Positions 5,707 to 7,216 of a DNA stretch of 7,216 nt are shown in pieces. The translations under genes and the position numbers were made by a program. Location of the stretch: the NCBI GenBank assembly GCA_025361685.1, contig JANYKE010000175.1, forward strand, positions 1 to 7,216, in the 5' to 3' direction. Below the pieces are notes generated by a model, which did not search any database, was not told the origin of the DNA, and was given only the letters and a program-made list of their open reading frames with translations. Within the stretch, counting starts at the first letter, position 1. Each line of letters opens with the position of its first letter. This DNA is from Eubacteriales bacterium (GTDB lineage: Bacteria > Bacillota > Clostridia > JANYKE01).

Positions 5707-6523
5707 TGTCTGGCCTATACTCAAGTTGTCCCGAGCCTGTCAAATAGCCATTCATAATTCCTTTCAACGCAAGAGCATTAATAAAATCCTTGCCCCAATG
5801 TGTTCCAATGTCACCAAACGAAGGCGGCGGTGTCGAGGTTGGGGTTGGGGTCGGGGTTGGCGAAGATGTATCTACAGGAGGAGTATTTGTCGGAACTGCT
5901 AACAGCCCCATTGATTTATATAGATCTTCAGGACTTATTTTAAAATTATTGTATGAACCATCCAAATATCCGGAAATATAATAGTAACCATCGCTTTTTA
6001 AATTAAGTTTCCCATAATAACTTTCACCATACTCATGAAACTTACATACTACTTTATTATTTTGAATGTCTGATGAAGTTGAAAAGAACATATATGTTTC
6101 CCCTGTATAAAGCGGGTATGATGTTATACACGCATATATAAGATATCCATTCGCCCATATTTCTCCATGCGAATTTGCATCCCAAAATTCAACAATGTGT
6201 TTTTCGTTGGACTTATCACCTTTCAATATATCATAGACTTCAACAGTATAAATATAATAATTGCCAAAAAATCCAACGAATGCACCTGGATTATTATAGT
6301 CAGGAATTTCCGGAATCGCAGTTGCAGGAGGATATATAATTGAATCTACCCTTTCAAGTCTGGTACTTATAATTTTACCTGTGAAAACCACTTTTGAACT
6401 ATCAGCTATTGTTTTGCCCATTGGAAAAGAAATATCAGACGCAAGTGCTACCGGCATTATTATTGTAGAGACCAGACACAAAATCAAAATCATTCCAATT
6501 TTTTTAAAAATAAGTCGTTTCAT
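5612..6523 (-). CDS. Secreted SLH-domain protein, truncated in its first SLH domain
   Basis: The 303-residue ORF starts at the ATG at 6523, behind GGAGA (6535-6531) and a consensus promoter; upstream in-frame starts lie before the predicted transcription start. A signal peptide (MKRLIFKK, hydrophobic core, cut after VALA near residue 28) leads to a domain of about 30-210 with the phrase YTVEVYDILKGD (92-103) and GETYMFFS (141-148). This recalls NTR/TIMP-like beta-barrel domains of bacterial exoproteins, a tentative match. A Pro/Thr linker (215-234) follows, then an SLH domain (FGDIGTHWGKDFINALALKGIMNGY, positions 236-260, to KRQEFARI at 283). From residue about 284 ([10 protein letters not shown] and on) the reading is antisense to the DUF1385 gene. 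SLH proteins usually carry three SLH units to bind the wall polymer, so the rest was probably lost and anchoring is doubtful. Confidence 0.82.
   Translation of the reverse strand: MKRLIFKKIGMILILCLVSTIIMPVALASDISFPMGKTIADSSKVVFTGKIISTRLERVDSIIYPPATAIPEIPDYNNPGAFVGFFGNYYIYTVEVYDILKGDKSNEKHIVEFWDANSHGEIWANGYLIYACITSYPLYTGETYMFFSTSSDIQNNKVVCKFHEYGESYYGKLNLKSDGYYYISGYLDGSYNNFKISPEDLYKSMGLLAVPTNTPPVDTSSPTPTPTPTSTPPPSFGDIGTHWGKDFINALALKGIMNGYLTGSGQLEYRPDISMKRQEFARIWLVDCHIFQQASISHMKFLQ
5672..5683. other. Rearrangement junction joining DUF1385 and SLH genes tail to tail
   Basis: To the left, the sequence follows the second DUF1385 copy; to the right, it encodes the SLH motif KRQEFARI on the other strand. 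The stretch accagattcttg fits both: it nearly matches the DUF1385 copy (accagatttttg) and also completes the SLH codons. The exact break is blurred by this short shared sequence, which is typical of microhomology joins. Both genes are interrupted at the same point. Confidence 0.8.
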
Positions 6524-6530
6524 AAATAAA

Positions 6531-6535
6531 TCTCC
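6531..6535 (-). promoter_or_regulatory. Ribosome binding site of the SLH gene
   Basis: GGAGA on the minus strand lies 7 nt before the ATG at 6523. It selects this start over the longer in-frame ORF that begins at 6592 inside the tRNA terminator. Confidence 0.75.
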
Positions 6536-6548
6536 AATCGATGCTATA

Positions 6549-6577
6549 ATTATACATTGTGAAATAATTAATGTCAA
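6549..6577 (-). promoter_or_regulatory. Consensus sigma-A promoter of the SLH gene
   Basis: On the minus strand, a perfect TTGACA (6577-6572) and a perfect TATAAT (6554-6549) are 17 nt apart. The start should be near 6542, giving a leader of about 19 nt. The -35 begins almost directly after the terminator of the upstream tRNA gene, so the SLH gene is transcribed independently. Confidence 0.88.
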
Positions 6578-6578
6578 T

Positions 6579-6606
6579 AAAAAACCTCGCACGTGTGCAA
6601 GGTTTT
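6579..6606 (-). terminator. Rho-independent terminator of tRNA-Arg
   Basis: On the minus strand a 12-bp stem (aaaaccttgcac / gtgcgaggtttt, with one G-T wobble) closes a 2-nt loop and is followed by a run of T. It lies directly behind the tRNA 3' end and ends before the SLH promoter. Confidence 0.85.
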
Positions 6607-6607
6607 G

Positions 6608-6684
6608 TGGTGCGCCTAAAGGGATTTGAACCCCCGGCCTGCGGTTTAGGAAACCGTCGCTCTATCCACCTGAGCTATAGGCGC
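6608..6684 (-). tRNA. tRNA-Arg (anticodon CCT, reads AGG)
   Basis: The gene reads from 6684 down to 6611 with an encoded CCA at 6610-6608. The acceptor stem GCGCCTA/TAGGCGC is a perfect 7 bp, the D stem is GCTC/GAGC, the anticodon loop TTCCTAA gives CCT at positions 34-36, and the T loop is TTCAAAT. The outermost anticodon-stem pair is an A-C mismatch and the T stem has two G-T pairs, both tolerable. It may share a transcript with the DUF1385 copy upstream on the same strand, since I see no clear promoter between them. It has its own terminator. No attachment-site duplication of its 3' end is visible. Confidence 0.96.
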
Positions 6685-6693
6685 ATACGGTCG

Positions 6694-6757
6694 AAAGTGC
6701 TAAAAGGTACTAAGGGTTTGTTTAAAAAGTGCTGAAAAGTCTGTTTGTAAAAGTGTA
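6694..6757. repeat. Short imperfect direct repeats between tRNA and DUF1385 copy
   Basis: The motif aaagtgct followed by a purine-rich aaaag segment occurs at about 6694 and 6726, and a shorter relative (aaaagtgtaaaa) at about 6750. The copies lie in the 78-nt gap between the tRNA and the DUF1385 stop. They are degenerate and may be a decayed tandem duplication. No hairpin terminator is seen here. Confidence 0.4.
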
Positions 6758-6762
6758 AAAAA

Positions 6763-7216
6763 TTACCAAGTGTCGGGCAATGCTTCAACGTTGTCGTCAA
6801 GTACTGCGTTAAATGCTGCTATCGCAACTTCTATCTGAGCATCATCGGGTTCCTTTGTTGTGAATCTTTGAAAGAAAAGTCCCGGTATTCTCAAAAATCT
6901 GGTTAGGGCATTGTCGTATCTTCCGACAAGCTTTAATATCTCATACGAAATTCCACCAATAATCGGGACAAGCGCGACACGGACTAAAATATTTATCCAT
7001 GCTGCATTCCAACCAGTAAACGCAAATACAATCATACTGATTATCATTACAATAAACAAAAATGATGTTCCGCAACGAGGGTGCAGAGTTGTATATTTTT
7101 TAACATTTTCTACGGTTAGTTCTTCGCCATGTTCGTAGCAATGTATTGTCTTATGCTCTGCTCCGTGATACTGCCACACTCGGGCGATATCCTTAATCTT
7201 TGAAGTGAGAATTATA
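6763..7216 (-). CDS. yqhQ: Second YqhQ-like DUF1385 copy with intact C-terminus, 5' end beyond the window
   Basis: About 150 C-terminal residues are visible, read from the right edge and beginning [12 protein letters not shown]. The motifs [17 protein letters not shown] and [10 protein letters not shown] match the first copy. The end is the expected family tail: RFLRIPGLFFQRFTTKEPDD, then a helical segment and a TAA stop at 6763-6765. Compared with the plus-strand copy, protein changes are few: two adjacent Arg to Lys, Ala to Gly, Pro to Ala and Gln to Arg. The N-terminal half and promoter lie outside the window, so it cannot be said whether this copy is complete. It is followed on its strand by tRNA-Arg. 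An internal GTG could be misread as a start at 7179, but the frame continues to the edge. Confidence 0.92.
   Translation of the reverse strand, partial: IILTSKIKDIARVWQYHGAEHKTIHCYEHGEELTVENVKKYTTLHPRCGTSFLFIVMIISMIVFAFTGWNAAWINILVRVALVPIIGGISYEILKLVGRYDNALTRFLRIPGLFFQRFTTKEPDDAQIEVAIAAFNAVLDDNVEALPDTW
6892..7216 (-). repeat. Right arm of the large inverted repeat
   Basis: This is the partner of 5358-5682 in opposite orientation; the repeat reaches the window edge and likely continues. About 1.2 kb of unique sequence, with the SLH gene, tRNA-Arg and the DUF1385 3' end, lies between the arms. Confidence 0.95.

Noticed and set aside
5690..5981. Plus-strand ORFs rich in Arg/Gly/Val over the SLH gene
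   Set aside because: They are antisense shadows of the Pro/Thr linker (repeats of ggggtt) of the SLH protein.
6608..6684. tRNA-Arg as an integration site of a mobile element
   Set aside because: No integrase gene, no duplicated tRNA 3' end and no element cargo are visible in the window.
5358..7216. Insertion sequence or composite transposon with inverted ends
   Set aside because: The inverted arms are DUF1385 coding sequence, no transposase is present, and no target-site duplication is seen.

Overview
The window reads as AT-rich chromosome of a low-GC Gram-positive bacterium, most likely a member of the Clostridia. The evidence is strong purine-rich Shine-Dalgarno sites, near-perfect sigma-A promoters (TTGACA, 17 nt, TATAAT), a four-cysteine zinc form of ribosomal protein L31, a YqhQ/DUF1385 membrane protein next to rpmE, and a secreted protein with an S-layer homology (SLH) domain. 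I cannot name a genus.

Left part (1-3556, all +). The end of an unrecognised small gene is followed by a 21-bp tandem array. A sigma-A promoter then leads into a xylose-isomerase-like TIM-barrel gene (sugar phosphate isomerase/epimerase family). Its stop codon is the first trinucleotide of a 14-bp tandem array in which every unit carries a stop in all three forward frames. A GTG-started gene follows for a 685-residue protein of unknown function, with one membrane anchor and a large extracytoplasmic domain. The two genes are probably one transcription unit.

Middle (3579-5706). prmC (release-factor glutamine methyltransferase) is on the minus strand, convergent with the 685-residue gene and divergent from rpmE (L31). 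rpmE overlaps a YqhQ-like DUF1385 gene by ATGA. In many Firmicutes rpmE, yqhQ, prmC and prfA lie in one direction, so this locus is rearranged.

Right part (5358-7216). This is the most unusual region. The plus-strand DUF1385 gene loses its conserved C-terminus at about 5672-5683, where it meets, tail to tail, an SLH-protein gene cut within its first SLH domain. Each ORF then runs a short way antisense into the other. About 1.2 kb further on, a second DUF1385 copy lies on the minus strand with the normal C-terminus and runs off the window. The two copies form inverted repeats of at least 325 bp, about 94.5% identical, flanking the SLH gene and a tRNA-Arg(CCT). Their differences are clustered between two fully identical blocks. 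Recombination between the arms would move the only complete DUF1385 3' end from one copy to the other, so the locus could be an invertible switch. The alternatives are an old duplication scar or a chimeric fold-back assembly join, and the sequence alone does not decide among them.
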